A stretch of DNA of 64,000 bases from Allobosea sp. BK604 (GTDB taxonomy: Bacteria; Pseudomonadota; Alphaproteobacteria; Rhizobiales; Beijerinckiaceae), in NCBI RefSeq assembly GCF_004341515.1, contig NZ_SLZF01000007.1, positions 186,001 through 250,000 of the forward strand, in the 5' to 3' direction. The notes below the pieces were generated by a model. That model ran no database searches. It saw only the letters and a program-made list of their open reading frames with translations, and had not been told where the DNA came from. Both the position numbers and the translations under genes were made by a program. Of the stretch, positions 1-9,338 are shown piece by piece (the stretch's first letter is position 1; the number at the start of each line of letters is the position of its first letter).

Positions 1-301
1 CCACGGCAAGCAGAACTATGACCCCGCCCGCATTCCCGGCGACGGCCACTGGGCGCTCGCCCCGGCCTCGATGGCCTGGGAGGGCAAGTCGCTCGGCCAG
101 ATCTGCGAGCAGCTCAAGGATCAGAACCGCAATGGCAGCCGCGACCTCGCCGCGCTGGTGAAGCACGTCACCACCGACACGCTGGTGCTCTGGGGCTGGC
201 GTCCGGGCGCGAGCCGCGAGCCGGCGCCCGGCACCGCGGCGCAATTCGGTGAACTGATGCAGGCCTGGGCGGATACAGGCGCGGCCTGCCCGGCGACTTA
301 G
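1..301 (+). CDS. C-terminal part of a possible isoquinoline 1-oxidoreductase-associated protein (partial)
   Basis: An open frame enters from the left edge and stops at TAG 299-301, giving about 99 C-terminal residues. The tail contains [16 protein letters not shown], the stretch [13 protein letters not shown], and a later [10 protein letters not shown]. These resemble small proteins often annotated as isoquinoline 1-oxidoreductase subunit, found beside molybdenum hydroxylases in Hyphomicrobiales. That name is a recollection of family resemblance and no catalytic residue identifies it. The N-terminus, where any haem-binding motif would lie, is outside the window. It could equally be called a conserved hypothetical protein. 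Confidence 0.55.
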   Translation, partial: HGKQNYDPARIPGDGHWALAPASMAWEGKSLGQICEQLKDQNRNGSRDLAALVKHVTTDTLVLWGWRPGASREPAPGTAAQFGELMQAWADTGAACPAT

Positions 302-454
302 CTTTCCCTCTCCCCCTGCGCCCTGAAGGGGCGGATGAGGGGTCGCGCTGCCCTATCCGGTGATTGGGTCTCCCGCAGCCGACACTGCCATCGTCGCGCG
401 ACCCCTGATCCGTCTCGGCTTCGCCGAGCCACCTTCTCCCGCAAGGGGAGAAGG
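302..454. repeat. Palindromic intergenic repeat, same family as the element inside cobN
   Basis: The gap before scoA holds inverted arms ggatgaggggtcgcgc (333-348) and gcgcgacccctgatcc (396-411), matching at 15 of 16 positions. They are followed by a stretch ending in ccttctcccgcaaggggaga. The same arms and the same core recur at 13565-13710 inside cobN. An open frame runs from this repeat into scoA, but it is repeat sequence and not a scoA N-terminus. Nothing else was recognised between the repeat and scoA. Confidence 0.75.
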
Positions 455-578
455 CAGGCCCGCGGTTGCTGCACCTTCTCGTATTCGCGCTGCGCCATTT
501 CTCCATGTTGCAACTGCACCATCCGCTCGGCTAGTGCTTGAGGCCGGAGGCAACTTCCCAGCGGCAAAGGCTCTAGCG

Positions 579-1286
579 ATGAAGAAGGTTTATCCCGATG
601 CGGCGGCTGCGCTCGCCGGCATCGTCAAGGATGGCATGACCATCATGGCCGGCGGCTTCGGCCTTTGCGGCATTCCCGACAAGTTGATCGAGGCGATCCG
701 TGATTCCGGCGCGAAGAACCTGACCTTCGTCTCCAACAATGCCGGCATCGATGGCGCCGGCCTCGGCATCCTGCTCGAGACCCGCCAGATCAGCAAAATG
801 ATCTCGTCCTATGTCGGCGAGAACAAGCTCTTCGCCCAGCAATACCTCGCCGGCGAGCTCGAGCTCGAATTCACCCCGCAGGGCACGCTCGCCGAGCGCA
901 TCCGTGCCGGCGGCGCCGGCATCCCGGCCTTCTTCACCAAGACAGGCGTCGGCACCAAGATCGCCGAGGGCAAGGAGGAGCGCGAGTTCGACGGCGAGCG
1001 CTATATCATGGAGCGCGGCATTTTCGCCGATATCTCGATCGTCCATGCCTGGAAGGGCGATACCGAGGGTAACCTCGTCTACCGGAAGACGGCGCGGAAC
1101 TTCAATCCGATGATGGCGACCGCTTCGCGCTTCACCGTGGCGCAGGTCGAGAACCTCGTCGAGGCCGGCGAGATCGATCCTGACCACATGCACACGCCCG
1201 GCATCTTCGTGAAGCGCATCGTCCATATCGCCGATCCGGTGAAGCGCATCGAGCAGCGCACCACCCGTCCGCGCACCGCCGCCTGA
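579..1286 (+). CDS. scoA: Succinyl-CoA:3-ketoacid CoA transferase, subunit A
   Basis: This is the 235-residue alpha subunit of a class I CoA transferase. The enzyme moves CoA from succinyl-CoA to acetoacetate in ketone-body and PHB-related metabolism in the cytosol. The N-terminal half carries the glycine-rich CoA-binding stretch [11 protein letters not shown] (about residues 22-32), followed by the conserved SNNAG. The ATG at 579 is chosen because it opens directly on the family N-terminus ([12 protein letters not shown]) and has an AAAGG about 8 bases upstream. Longer in-frame starts run into the upstream palindromic repeat. The B subunit follows 11 bases downstream, so the two are surely co-transcribed. 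The substrate could be another 3-oxoacid, as in 3-oxoadipate transferases, but the sequence looks like the Sco type. Confidence 0.92.
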   Translation: MKKVYPDAAAALAGIVKDGMTIMAGGFGLCGIPDKLIEAIRDSGAKNLTFVSNNAGIDGAGLGILLETRQISKMISSYVGENKLFAQQYLAGELELEFTPQGTLAERIRAGGAGIPAFFTKTGVGTKIAEGKEEREFDGERYIMERGIFADISIVHAWKGDTEGNLVYRKTARNFNPMMATASRFTVAQVENLVEAGEIDPDHMHTPGIFVKRIVHIADPVKRIEQRTTRPRTAA

Positions 1287-1297
1287 GGAGCATCGAC

Positions 1298-1954
1298 ATG
1301 GCCTGGACCCGTGACCAGATGGCCGCCCGCGCGGCCAAGGAACTCAAGGACGGTTACTACGTCAATCTCGGCATCGGCATCCCGACGCTGGTGCCGAACT
1401 TCATCCCGGACGGCATGAGCGTGCAGCTCCAGTCGGAGAACGGCATGCTCGGCATGGGTCCCTTCCCCTATGAGGGCGAGGAGGACCCGGACCTGATCAA
1501 TGCCGGCAAGCAGACCATCACCGAGCTGAAGACGACGAGCTATTTCTCCTCGGCGGATTCCTTCGGCATGATCCGCGGCGGCCATATCGACCTCTCCATC
1601 CTCGGCGCCATGCAGGTCGCCCAGAACGGCGACCTCGCCAACTGGATGATCCCCGGCAAGATGGTGAAGGGCATGGGCGGCGCGATGGACCTCGTCGCCG
1701 GCGTCAAGAACGTCATTGTCGTGATGGAACATGTCGCCAAGAACAAGGACGGCTCGGAATCGGCGAAGCTGCTCAAAGCCTGCGACCTGCCGCTGACCGG
1801 CACCAAGGTGGTCGACATGGTGATCACCGATCTCGGCGTCTTCACCGTCGACAAGGCCAATGGTGGCGGGCTGACGCTGATCGAGCTGGCCGATGGCGTC
1901 ACGCTCGACGAGATCAAGGCGAAGACCGAGGCCGAGTTCAAGGTCGCGGTCTGA
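1298..1954 (+). CDS. scoB: Succinyl-CoA:3-ketoacid CoA transferase, subunit B
   Basis: This 218-residue beta subunit pairs with ScoA. The catalytic glutamate of class I CoA transferases is expected in the SENG motif, seen here as [11 protein letters not shown] near residue 46. It is preceded by the family's [27 protein letters not shown] and the C-terminal domain are also typical. A GAGGAG ribosome-binding site sits 6-11 bases before the ATG and overlaps the scoA stop region. Length is normal for the family. The gene is followed by a 23-base hairpin shared with the convergent bluB. Confidence 0.93.
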   Translation: MAWTRDQMAARAAKELKDGYYVNLGIGIPTLVPNFIPDGMSVQLQSENGMLGMGPFPYEGEEDPDLINAGKQTITELKTTSYFSSADSFGMIRGGHIDLSILGAMQVAQNGDLANWMIPGKMVKGMGGAMDLVAGVKNVIVVMEHVAKNKDGSESAKLLKACDLPLTGTKVVDMVITDLGVFTVDKANGGGLTLIELADGVTLDEIKAKTEAEFKVAV

Positions 1955-1971
1955 GCGATCCCGCAATCGTC

Positions 1972-1994
1972 ATGGTCGGGCCTGACCCGACCAT
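1972..1994. repeat. Hairpin between convergent scoB and bluB (ATGGTCGGG palindrome family)
   Basis: Perfect 9-base arms ATGGTCGGG and CCCGACCAT flank a 5-base loop. Near-identical hairpins occur at 26776-26798 and 37159-37179, so this is a dispersed repeat. Lying between two convergent genes, it may also act as a transcription terminator in both directions. It has no T-tract. Confidence 0.7.
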
Positions 1995-2018
1995 CTCCAT
2001 AGGAGAGGCGCCTCGCGC

Positions 2019-2660
2019 TTAGCCATCTGGGGTGGGAGTTTCACGCCCCCGCCCGACCTCCCAGCCATGCCGAATAAGCTCCGGATCGGCATGTTCCTCC
2101 TGCGGGTAGCCGACACAGAGCCAGGCAATCAGCTTCCAGTCCGGCGGCGTATCCAGCGCGGCACTCACCGCCTCCGGCTCCAGGATCGACACCCAGCCGA
2201 CGCCGATGCCGCGCGCCCGCGCCGCCAGCCAGAACTGCGTGATCGCCGTGACGACCGAATAATCCAGCATCTCCGGCATGGTGCGCCGGCCGAGCCCATG
2301 GCCCTGGCCGGTGCCATGGTCGCAGAACACGGCGAACTGCTCCGGCGCATCGCGCAGCCCCTCGAGCTTGAGCCGCGCGTAGAGCGCCGCCTGCTCGCCC
2401 TGGTAATCGTCGAGCGCTTCCGCATTGCAGCGCGCAAAGCTCTCGCGCACGGCCTGACGCCGCGCCTCGTCACGGACGCGTATCCAGCGCCAGGGCTGCG
2501 AATGGCCGACCGAGGGCGAGAATTCGGTGAGCGCCAGCAGATGCGCGATCGACTCCTCCGGCAACGGCTCCGGCCGGAAACGGCGCACATCGCGCCGCCA
2601 GGCGATCAGCTCGTCGAGCTTGCCTGCGAACGCCTCGTCGAAGATGGGCGGCGTGCTCAT
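2019..2660 (-). CDS. bluB: 5,6-dimethylbenzimidazole synthase BluB
   Basis: BluB is a nitroreductase-fold flavoenzyme that fragments reduced FMN with oxygen to make dimethylbenzimidazole, the lower ligand of cobalamin. The 213-residue protein has the N-terminal RRDVRRFRP motif, the FSPSVGHSQPWRW segment and a nitroreductase-type C-terminus (GVGWVSILEP, LCVGYPQEE). Its start overlaps the end of cobB by 4 bases (ATGA), making it the last gene of the cobL-cobE-cobM-cobB-bluB run. The position inside a cob operon rules out a generic nitroreductase. Confidence 0.93.
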   Translation of the reverse strand: MSTPPIFDEAFAGKLDELIAWRRDVRRFRPEPLPEESIAHLLALTEFSPSVGHSQPWRWIRVRDEARRQAVRESFARCNAEALDDYQGEQAALYARLKLEGLRDAPEQFAVFCDHGTGQGHGLGRRTMPEMLDYSVVTAITQFWLAARARGIGVGWVSILEPEAVSAALDTPPDWKLIAWLCVGYPQEEHADPELIRHGWEVGRGRETPTPDG

Positions 2661-3979
2661 GCCGGCACGCTGGCGATGGCGTGGAAGAACGAGCCGGTGA
2701 CGTTCCCGCGGCGGCCGCCGGCGGGCGCGGGAGCCGAGCCATGCGGATCGGTCACCATGGCGAAGGGGGCATCCTCGCCCTGCGAGACGGTGGTGGCGTA
2801 GTGGAATTCATGGCCGGTCAACGCCCGCCCGGCCGGGCCGAGTGGCCCATCCGCTTCCAGGACGGCGCGACGGTAGCCCAGGTTCATCCTGCGCTTGGCG
2901 AAGGAGGTCTCGACCGAGAGCAGCCCGGCCATCGCATGCGAGATGCCGTCGGCATCGATCAGGCCCTTGCCCAAAACCATGTAGCCGCCGCATTCGCCAT
3001 GGACCCGCCGCGTCTCGGCGAAGCCGCGCAGGCCGGAGAGGAAGCGGCTCGCAGCCGCCAGTCTTGCCGCGTGCAGCTCCGGATAGCCGCCGGGCAGCCA
3101 GCAGGCGTCGCAATCCCCGGGGGGCGCCTCGTCCGCGAGCGGCGAAAACGGCACCAGCGCCGCGCCGGCCGCGCGCCAACCGGCCTCGACATGCGGATAG
3201 ACGAAGCTGAAGGCGGCATCGCGCGCGATGGCGATGCGCCGGCCGGGGGCGGGCAGGGCAGGCGCGGCAGGTGTCTCGATCGGCAGCACTGTTGCCCCAG
3301 CCACTGCGACCACCGCGTCCAGATCGACCGCCGCCGATACCGCTTCCGCCAGCGCATCGAGCCTTGCGTGCAGGCCTTCCGTCTCGCCGGCCTGCACGAG
3401 GCCGAGATGGCGCTCAGGCAGGATCAGGCTCGCCTCGCGCGGCAGCGCGCCAAGCACCGGCAGGCCGATCCGTTCCATGCCGGCGCAGGCGAGGCGGCGA
3501 TGGCGCTCGCTCGCGACCTTGTTGAGGATGACGCCGGCGACCCTGATGCGCTCGTCATAGCGGATGCAGCCGAGCGCCACGGCGCCGGCCGATTGCGCCT
3601 GTCCGGAGACGTCGACGACAAGCAGGACCGGCCAGCCGAACATGGCTGCGATATCGGCGCTCGCGCCAGTGTGACCTTCCGGGCCGGGCACTGCGTCGAA
3701 CAGGCCCATCGAGCCTTCGGCGATGACGATGTCGGCTTCATCAGACGCGTCCCGTGCGATCTGCCCGAGCAGGGCCTCCGGCATCGCGTAGGAATCGAGA
3801 TTGGCGCTCGGCGCAGCCGTGGCGGCGGCGTGGAAGGCCGGGTCGATATAATCCGGCCCGCATTTCAGCCCGCGCACGGTGAGCCCGCGCTTGACCAGCG
3901 CCCGCTGCAAGCCGAGCGTGATCGTGGTCTTGCCCGAGCCGGAGCGCGGCGCGGCGATCAGCAGCCCGCGCGCGCTCAT
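2657..3979 (-). CDS. cobB: Cobyrinic acid a,c-diamide synthase CobB
   Basis: CobB amidates the a and c side chains of hydrogenobyrinic acid using glutamine and ATP. The 440-residue protein begins with a P-loop ([10 protein letters not shown], residues 10-19) and the family motif [10 protein letters not shown]. The C-terminal glutamine-amidotransferase domain has the nucleophile cysteine in [12 protein letters not shown] (about residue 330). Length is normal. The gene overlaps cobM upstream and bluB downstream by 4 bases each, indicating tight translational coupling. CobQ-type enzymes share this fold, but the N-terminal motif and the length fit CobB. Confidence 0.94.
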   Translation of the reverse strand: MSARGLLIAAPRSGSGKTTITLGLQRALVKRGLTVRGLKCGPDYIDPAFHAAATAAPSANLDSYAMPEALLGQIARDASDEADIVIAEGSMGLFDAVPGPEGHTGASADIAAMFGWPVLLVVDVSGQAQSAGAVALGCIRYDERIRVAGVILNKVASERHRRLACAGMERIGLPVLGALPREASLILPERHLGLVQAGETEGLHARLDALAEAVSAAVDLDAVVAVAGATVLPIETPAAPALPAPGRRIAIARDAAFSFVYPHVEAGWRAAGAALVPFSPLADEAPPGDCDACWLPGGYPELHAARLAAASRFLSGLRGFAETRRVHGECGGYMVLGKGLIDADGISHAMAGLLSVETSFAKRRMNLGYRRAVLEADGPLGPAGRALTGHEFHYATTVSQGEDAPFAMVTDPHGSAPAPAGGRRGNVTGSFFHAIASVPA

Positions 3980-4740
3980 AGCCCGCCGCCCGGCCGGAAG
4001 CGCCGATCATAGCCCGTCGAGTAAAGTGCGCTTTCGCCGAAATCCTCCGAGCCCAGGGCAGGACCGACCAGGATCAGCGCGGTGCGCTCGACGCCGGATT
4101 GCTGAACCAGCGTCGCGATGCTCGCGAGCGTCCCGCGCAGCACGCGCTCATCCGGCCAGGAGGCGCGGAAGACGATCGCGACCGGGCAATCGGCGCCGTA
4201 GAATGGTGTCAGCTCGGCCACCACCTGTCCGACCACATGGATCGAGAGATGGATCGCCAGCGTCGTGCCGGTGGCGGCAAAGGTGGCGAGCCTTTCCTTC
4301 TCCGGCATCGAGGAGGCCCGGCCCGATGTGCGGGTCAGCACCAGCGATTGCGCCACGCCGGGCAAGGTCAGCTCACGCTTCAGCGCCGCGGCCGCGGCGG
4401 CGAAGGCAGGCACGCCGGGCGTCACCGAATAGGGGATGCCGAGCGCATCGAGCCGGCGCATCTGCTCAGCCGTTGCGCTCCAGATCGAGAGATCGCCGGA
4501 ATGCAGCCGCGCCACGTCTCGCCCGGCCGCATGGGCAACCTGGATTTCCACGATGATCGCATCGAGATCGAGCGGGGCGGTGTCGACGATGCGCGCGCCC
4601 GGCGGGCACCAGTCGAGCATCGCCTTCGGGATCAGCGATCCCGCATAGAGACAGACCGGGCAGGCGGCGATCAGGTCGCGCCCGCGCAAGGTGATCAGGT
4701 CGGCGGCGCCGGGGCCGGCGCCGATGAAATGGACGGTCAT
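3976..4740 (-). CDS. cobM: Precorrin-4 C11-methyltransferase CobM
   Basis: CobM transfers a methyl from SAM to C-11 of precorrin-4. The 254-residue protein has the N-terminal SAM-binding motif [16 protein letters not shown] and the typical [12 protein letters not shown]. The central [11 protein letters not shown] and [15 protein letters not shown] segments also match. ATGA overlaps join it to cobE before it and cobB after it. It belongs to the tetrapyrrole methylase superfamily with CobI, CobJ and CobL. The YAGSL and SGDLSIW motifs identify the C11 enzyme. Confidence 0.94.
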   Translation of the reverse strand: MTVHFIGAGPGAADLITLRGRDLIAACPVCLYAGSLIPKAMLDWCPPGARIVDTAPLDLDAIIVEIQVAHAAGRDVARLHSGDLSIWSATAEQMRRLDALGIPYSVTPGVPAFAAAAAALKRELTLPGVAQSLVLTRTSGRASSMPEKERLATFAATGTTLAIHLSIHVVGQVVAELTPFYGADCPVAIVFRASWPDERVLRGTLASIATLVQQSGVERTALILVGPALGSEDFGESALYSTGYDRRFRPGGGL

Positions 4741-5150
4741 GGTGCGTCGGGCTCCGCGCTTCTGGCCAGAGCGCAGGTGACGCGCGCTGTCGCGACGCGT
4801 GGCTGGATGAGCTCGCCTCCCGGTCCGGCTGCGGCAAGCGCTGCCGCTTCCGCGACGGAGCCGACGCCGTAGAGCGAGGCGATCCTTGTCGAGCGCGTGG
4901 CGCAGGCGGCCTCGAAGCCTTTCAGCGCCTCGTCGGGAATGGCGACGAGCTCGGCTTGGCGCGAGCGCGCTGCCGAGACGATGCCCGGCTCTTCGAACCG
5001 GCTGGCGAGCGTCGCGAGGCGCAAGCGCCCCTCGGCCGGCAGACCAGCCGCAGCCAGAGCATCATCCAGGCAGGCGAGGATATCGGCCTCGCTTGTGCCC
5101 GGGCGCAAGCCGATGCCGGCGACGAGCGTCACCGCTTCACCGCGCGCCAT
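4737..5150 (-). CDS. cobE: Cobalamin biosynthesis protein CobE
   Basis: This 137-residue protein matches CobE, equivalent to the C-terminal domain of CbiG. It opens with [11 protein letters not shown] and contains [13 protein letters not shown]. CobE is needed for B12 synthesis, but its exact reaction in the aerobic route is not settled. The start ATG at 5150 lies inside the end of cobL, giving a 22-base overlap, and the end overlaps cobM by 4 bases. Length is normal for stand-alone CobE. Confidence 0.87.
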   Translation of the reverse strand: MARGEAVTLVAGIGLRPGTSEADILACLDDALAAAGLPAEGRLRLATLASRFEEPGIVSAARSRQAELVAIPDEALKGFEAACATRSTRIASLYGVGSVAEAAALAAAGPGGELIQPRVATARVTCALARSAEPDAP

Positions 5151-6388
5151 TGCGTCACCGGCATGGCCGAACGCCAGCCATGCATCCCGCCGACCGCGTC
5201 GAGATGGCTGATGCCGATACGCCTGAGTGAGCCGCCATGCTCGGCATAGAGCGCTGCCAGACGCGCTTCGCCCTCGATCGTCACGACATTGGCGACGAGC
5301 CGCCCACCCGGCTTCAGCGCCGCCCAGGCCGCCTCGAACACGCCGGGATCGGTGATGCCGCCGCCGATGAAGACGGCATCTGGGCTCGCTTTACCGGTAA
5401 GTATGTCCGGCGCTGTGCCCATGACGATCTCGACCGCGAGTGCCCCCAGGCTCATGCGGTTGCGGCCGATGCGCTCGGCGCGCTCCGGCTTCCGCTCGAA
5501 GGCGATCGTCCGATTTCCCGGATTGCGCAGGCACCATTCGAGCCCGACCGAGCCGGAGCCGGCGCCGATATCCCAGAGCAACTCGCCGGCTCGGGGCTTC
5601 AGCGCGCTCAGCGTGATCGCGCGGATTTCCGACTTGGTGATCTGGCCGTCATGCTCGAACCAGTCCTCCTCGAGACCCGTCGCGAGTGGCAGCACGCGCG
5701 CCTCCGGCCCGGCGACGAGATCGAGGGCGATCAGGTTTAGCGGGTCGACCGTGCCGAAATCGAATGTATCGGCGGTGCATTCGCGGATCTGCTCGCGCGG
5801 CCCGCCCATCGCCTCCATCACGACCATGCGGGACGAGCCGAAGCCGCGCGCCTTCATCACCTCGGACAGGCGTTGCGGTGTCGTGCCGTCCCAGGCCAGC
5901 GCCAGCACGCGTCGGCCCGGCTGCAGGAACGGGATGATGCGCTGGAGCGCCCTGCCGTGGAGCGAGACCCGGCCGCATTCCTCCTGCGGCCAGCGCAGCC
6001 GGTTGCAGGCGAGCGCGAAGCAGGAGAGCTGCGGAAAGATCTCCATTTCCTCGGCCGGGATCGCCTTCGCGAGGCCGGCGCCGATGCCGTAATGGAACGG
6101 ATCGCCGGTCGCGACCACGCAGACCTTGCGGCCGCGTTGGCTCAGGATCATCGGCAGCGCGTTGCGGAAGGGCTGCGGCCATTCCGCCGCCTCGCCCGGC
6201 ACCGCGCCGATCAGCGCGATATGGCGCGCCCCGCCATAGACCAGCTCCGCCCCGTCCAGCGCCGCCGCAGCCTGCGGCGAAAGTCCGGCCCTGCCATCCT
6301 CGCCGAGCCCGACCAAAGAAAGCCACGGTTCAACCGAAACTTGGGCGGTTCTCGACAGTTCATCGATTTCAGGCGACAAGAATACCAT
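5129..6388 (-). CDS. cobL: Precorrin-6Y C5,15-methyltransferase (decarboxylating) CobL
   Basis: CobL methylates C-5 and C-15 of precorrin-6Y and decarboxylates the acetate chain. The 419-residue protein is a two-domain fusion. An N-terminal tetrapyrrole methylase starts at WLSLVGLGEDG (about residue 22) and contains ATGDPFHYGIG. A C-terminal CbiT-like domain has the SAM motif LWDIGAGSGSVGLEW and then PDAVFIGGG. The ATG at 6388 gives a 20-residue lead before the domain. No other good start was seen. This ATG shares two bases with the divergent cobK start. Confidence 0.93.
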   Translation of the reverse strand: MVFLSPEIDELSRTAQVSVEPWLSLVGLGEDGRAGLSPQAAAALDGAELVYGGARHIALIGAVPGEAAEWPQPFRNALPMILSQRGRKVCVVATGDPFHYGIGAGLAKAIPAEEMEIFPQLSCFALACNRLRWPQEECGRVSLHGRALQRIIPFLQPGRRVLALAWDGTTPQRLSEVMKARGFGSSRMVVMEAMGGPREQIRECTADTFDFGTVDPLNLIALDLVAGPEARVLPLATGLEEDWFEHDGQITKSEIRAITLSALKPRAGELLWDIGAGSGSVGLEWCLRNPGNRTIAFERKPERAERIGRNRMSLGALAVEIVMGTAPDILTGKASPDAVFIGGGITDPGVFEAAWAALKPGGRLVANVVTIEGEARLAALYAEHGGSLRRIGISHLDAVGGMHGWRSAMPVTQWRAVKR

Positions 6389-7151
6389 GACGGTTCTGAT
6401 CCTAGGCGGTACTAGCGAAGCTGCCGCGCTTGATCAGCTTCTGGCTGAACAGGCGCCGGATATTCGCGCGCTCATTTCTCTTGCCGGACATACGGTCGAT
6501 CCGAGGCCGTTGAACCTGCCCGTGCGCACGGGCGGTTTCGGCGGCATCGACGGCCTCAGGCGCTATCTGGTCGAGCAGGGCATTGTGGCCGTGGTCGACG
6601 CCACCCACCCCTTCGCCGCCATCATGCCCTTCCATGCCGAGGCGGCCTGCAAGGCCGAAGGCGTGCCGCTCCTGGCGATTCGCCGCGGTTCCTGGAAACC
6701 GCAGAACGGCGACCGCTGGAAGTCGGTTCCGGACATCCAGGCGGCAGTCGGGGCGCTCGGCACGGAGCCGCGCCGCGTCTTCCTGACGATCGGCCGGCTC
6801 GAGCTGCCGGCCTTCGCCGATGCGCCGCAGCATCGCTACCTCGTTCGCGCCATCGAGCCGATCGGCGACCGCCTGCCGCTGCACGGCGTCACCGTCATCC
6901 AGCAGCGCGGCCCGTTCGACACCGATGACGAGGAAGACCTGATGCGCCGCGAAGGCGTCGAGGTGCTCGTCAGCAAGAATTCCGGCGGTTCGGCGACGGC
7001 GGGCAAGCTCGTGGCGGCGCGCCGGCTCGGCCTTCCCGTCATCATGGTCGAGCGGCCGCCGAAGCCCGATGTCGAATATGTCGACCATATCGATCAGGTC
7101 CTGCCCTGGCTGGTCGCCCAGGGGCTCTTCGTCACCGAGCGCGGCGTATAG
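6387..7151 (+). CDS. cobK: Precorrin-6A reductase CobK
   Basis: CobK reduces precorrin-6A to 6B with NADPH. The 254-residue protein starts with MTVLILGGTSEAAALDQLL, the nucleotide-binding N-terminus of the family. It also has DATHPFAAIM and, near the C-terminus, LVSKNSGGSATAGKL. It is the only plus-strand gene in this part of the locus. Its ATG overlaps the divergent cobL start, and its last 58 bases overlap the 3' end of convergent cobJ. It has no room for a promoter outside cobL, so its promoter must lie within cobL. Confidence 0.94.
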   Translation: MTVLILGGTSEAAALDQLLAEQAPDIRALISLAGHTVDPRPLNLPVRTGGFGGIDGLRRYLVEQGIVAVVDATHPFAAIMPFHAEAACKAEGVPLLAIRRGSWKPQNGDRWKSVPDIQAAVGALGTEPRRVFLTIGRLELPAFADAPQHRYLVRAIEPIGDRLPLHGVTVIQQRGPFDTDDEEDLMRREGVEVLVSKNSGGSATAGKLVAARRLGLPVIMVERPPKPDVEYVDHIDQVLPWLVAQGLFVTERGV

Positions 7152-7945
7152 ACGATCGGGCGCTGGCCCGGTCGCTCGATCAGCCGCGTCGACGACGCGC
7201 CGATCATCACCAGCGTCGCCATGTCGGCGGTTTCGGCCGCCGCGACCGCCTCGCTCATCGCCAGCACGCGCAGGGCCTCGTCGCGCCGCCCGACGGCGCG
7301 GGCGAAGATGACGGGCGTCTCGGGTGGACGATGCCGGGCCGCGAGCTCGAGCGCCGCGCCCAGCTGCCAGGGCCGCGCCTTCGAGATCGGGTTGTAGAGA
7401 GAGATCACGAAATCGGCCGCGAGCGCAGCCTCCAGCCGGGCCGTGATCACCTCCCAGGGCTTCAGGTTGTCGGAGAGCGAGATCGCGCAGAAATCGCCGC
7501 CGAGCGGCGCGCCGGCCTTGGCGGCCGCCGCCAGCATTGCGGTGATGCCGGGCTCGACCGTGATCGGCAGCGCAAGCCAGGTCGGCTCGCCCGCCTCCAA
7601 CGCCTCGAACACAGCCGCAGCCATGGCGAAGACGCCGGGATCGCCGCCCGAGACGACTGCGACCTTGCCGCCCCGCGCCGCGAGCCCGAGCGCATGGCGG
7701 GCACGATCGAGTTCGACGCGGTTGTCGGAGCCGTGCTTGACGCAATCCGGTCGGTCCGGAATGCGATCGAGATAGGGGCCGTAGCCGACGAGGTCGCTCG
7801 CGCTCGCGAGGGCGTGCTGCGCCGCTGGCGTCAGCCAATGCGCTTCACCCGGGCCGAGCCCGACGACGGTCAGCGATCCCAGCCCGGCGCTCAGCCGGGT
7901 CGGGCCGGCATCGGGCAGGTCGAAATAGATCGGGCGCTCGCTCAT
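7094..7945 (-). CDS. cobJ: Precorrin-3B C17-methyltransferase CobJ
   Basis: CobJ methylates C-17 and contracts the macrocycle ring. The 283-residue protein has the SAM motif VVGLGPGEAHWLTP (about residue 27), VGYGPYLDRI, VVSGGDPGVFAMA and the signature SLYNPISKARPWQ. The domain proper ends around VYTPR, a typical family end, with about 14 further residues that run antisense to the cobK end. Its start overlaps cobI by 4 bases. It is the last gene of the riboswitch-led operon. Confidence 0.94.
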   Translation of the reverse strand: MSERPIYFDLPDAGPTRLSAGLGSLTVVGLGPGEAHWLTPAAQHALASASDLVGYGPYLDRIPDRPDCVKHGSDNRVELDRARHALGLAARGGKVAVVSGGDPGVFAMAAAVFEALEAGEPTWLALPITVEPGITAMLAAAAKAGAPLGGDFCAISLSDNLKPWEVITARLEAALAADFVISLYNPISKARPWQLGAALELAARHRPPETPVIFARAVGRRDEALRVLAMSEAVAAAETADMATLVMIGASSTRLIERPGQRPIVYTPRSVTKSPWATSQGRT

Positions 7946-8709
7946 AGCCGCCGCCCCTCGCCGGGCACCAGCACCATCGAGAAATAGGGCGCGGTGTCGT
8001 CGGGCTTGTCGGCGAGCCGCGTCACCATCTGTCCGGCCATGGTGGCGCGCTCGACATAGATAGCGCGGCCGATCAGCCCGGCGGCCTCGAGTGCGCGCCG
8101 CACCTTCGGCAGGTTGCGGCCGAGCTTCATGATCACGGCGGCGTCGGTGTCCTTCAGCCGGCGCGTCAGCTCGGCCTCGGCGAGCGTGCCGGGCAGCACG
8201 GTCATGACGTCGTCGCCCCAGGTGATCGGCGCCTCGGCGCGAACCCAGGCTCCCGCCATGCCGGTGACGCCGGGCACGACCTCGGTCGGGAAGCGATGCG
8301 CCAGGCGGCGCCAGAGATGCATGAAGGAGCCGTAGAAGAACGGATCGCCGTCGCAGAGCACGGCGACGGTGTGTCCCGCCGCCATCTCGCCGGCAAGCTG
8401 CTCGGCGGCTTCGTCATAGAACGCGGCGATCGGCCCGTCATAGGCCTCCTCGCCGACCTTGGCCTCGGTCGTGACCGGGAAGGCGAGCACGATCTCGCGC
8501 TCCGGGTCAGGCGCGATCACTGCGTCGGCCGTGGCGCGGGCATTGCCGCGGCTACCCTTCTTGCAGAAATGCACCAGCCTGTCGGCGCTCGCGATGATGT
8601 CGCGTGCCCTGACCGTCATGTAGTCGGGGTCGCCAGGGCCGAGCCCGACGCCGAACAGCAGGATTCCCGAGCGATCCGAGCTCACCTGATCATTCTTTCT
8701 CTCGCTCAT
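7942..8709 (-). CDS. cobI: Precorrin-2 C20-methyltransferase CobI
   Basis: CobI methylates C-20 of precorrin-2, the first committed step of the aerobic branch here. The 255-residue protein carries FGVGLGPGDPDYMTVRA near the N-terminus, LVHFCKKGSRGNA, LCDGDPFFYGSFMHLW and VVPGVTGMAGAW. All are C20-methyltransferase motifs. ATG 8709 is chosen because it overlaps the cobH stop as ATGA. A longer in-frame extension upstream reads antisense through cobH and has low-complexity composition, so it was dropped. Confidence 0.94.
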   Translation of the reverse strand: MSERKNDQVSSDRSGILLFGVGLGPGDPDYMTVRARDIIASADRLVHFCKKGSRGNARATADAVIAPDPEREIVLAFPVTTEAKVGEEAYDGPIAAFYDEAAEQLAGEMAAGHTVAVLCDGDPFFYGSFMHLWRRLAHRFPTEVVPGVTGMAGAWVRAEAPITWGDDVMTVLPGTLAEAELTRRLKDTDAAVIMKLGRNLPKVRRALEAAGLIGRAIYVERATMAGQMVTRLADKPDDTAPYFSMVLVPGEGRRL

Positions 8710-9338
8710 TCTTTTTCTTGGGCCAGCGCATTGACGGCTGCGGCCGCCATGGCCGAGCCGCCGCGCCTGCCATGCACCACGAGGAAGGGCACGCGCCCGT
8801 CCCGCGCCAGCGCGTCCTTCGATTCCGCCGCGCCGACGAAGCCGACGGGGATGCCGATCACGGCGGCCGGCTTCGGCGCGCCGGCATCGAGCATTTCCAG
8901 CAGCCGGAACAGCGAGGTCGGCGCGTTGCCGATGACGACGAGCGCACCGGCAAGCCGGGGGCGCCACAACTCCATCGCGGCGGCCGAGCGGGTCAGCCCC
9001 ATCTCCTTCGCGAGCGCCGGCACCTGCGGGTCGTCGAGCGTGCAGAGCACGGCATTGTCCACCGGCAGGCGCGAACGCGTGACGCCATTCGCAACCATTT
9101 TGGCATCGCAGAGGATCGGCGCGCCGGCCTTCAGCGCCGCCTCGGCAGCTGCCGCGAAATCCTCGGACATCGCGACGTCATCCGGCAGGTCGGTCATGCC
9201 GCAGGCATGGATCATGCGGACGACGACGCGCGAGGCCGCGCCGGAAAAGCGCGAGAGATCGGCCTCGGCCCGGATGATGGCGAAGGAGCGCTCATAGATC
9301 GCCGCGCCGTCGCGGATATAGTCGTAACGCTCGCTCAA
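8706..9338 (-). CDS. cobH: Precorrin-8X methylmutase CobH
   Basis: CobH moves the C-11 methyl to C-12, forming hydrogenobyrinic acid. The 210-residue protein starts with YDYIRDGAAIYERSFAIIR. It has the catalytic histidine in RMIHACGMTD (about residue 43) and the conserved VIGNAPTSLFRLLEML. PVGFVGAAESKDAL lies near the C-terminus. Length is normal. It overlaps cobG and cobI by 4 bases each. Confidence 0.95.
   Translation of the reverse strand: MSERYDYIRDGAAIYERSFAIIRAEADLSRFSGAASRVVVRMIHACGMTDLPDDVAMSEDFAAAAEAALKAGAPILCDAKMVANGVTRSRLPVDNAVLCTLDDPQVPALAKEMGLTRSAAAMELWRPRLAGALVVIGNAPTSLFRLLEMLDAGAPKPAAVIGIPVGFVGAAESKDALARDGRVPFLVVHGRRGGSAMAAAAVNALAQEKE

Noticed and set aside
360-578. N-terminal extension of scoA by 73 codons
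   Set aside because: It translates the palindromic repeat. The family N-terminus begins at ATG 579.
8710-8967. N-terminal extension of cobI
   Set aside because: It lies antisense-like within cobH in another frame. ATG 8709 overlaps the cobH stop and gives normal length.
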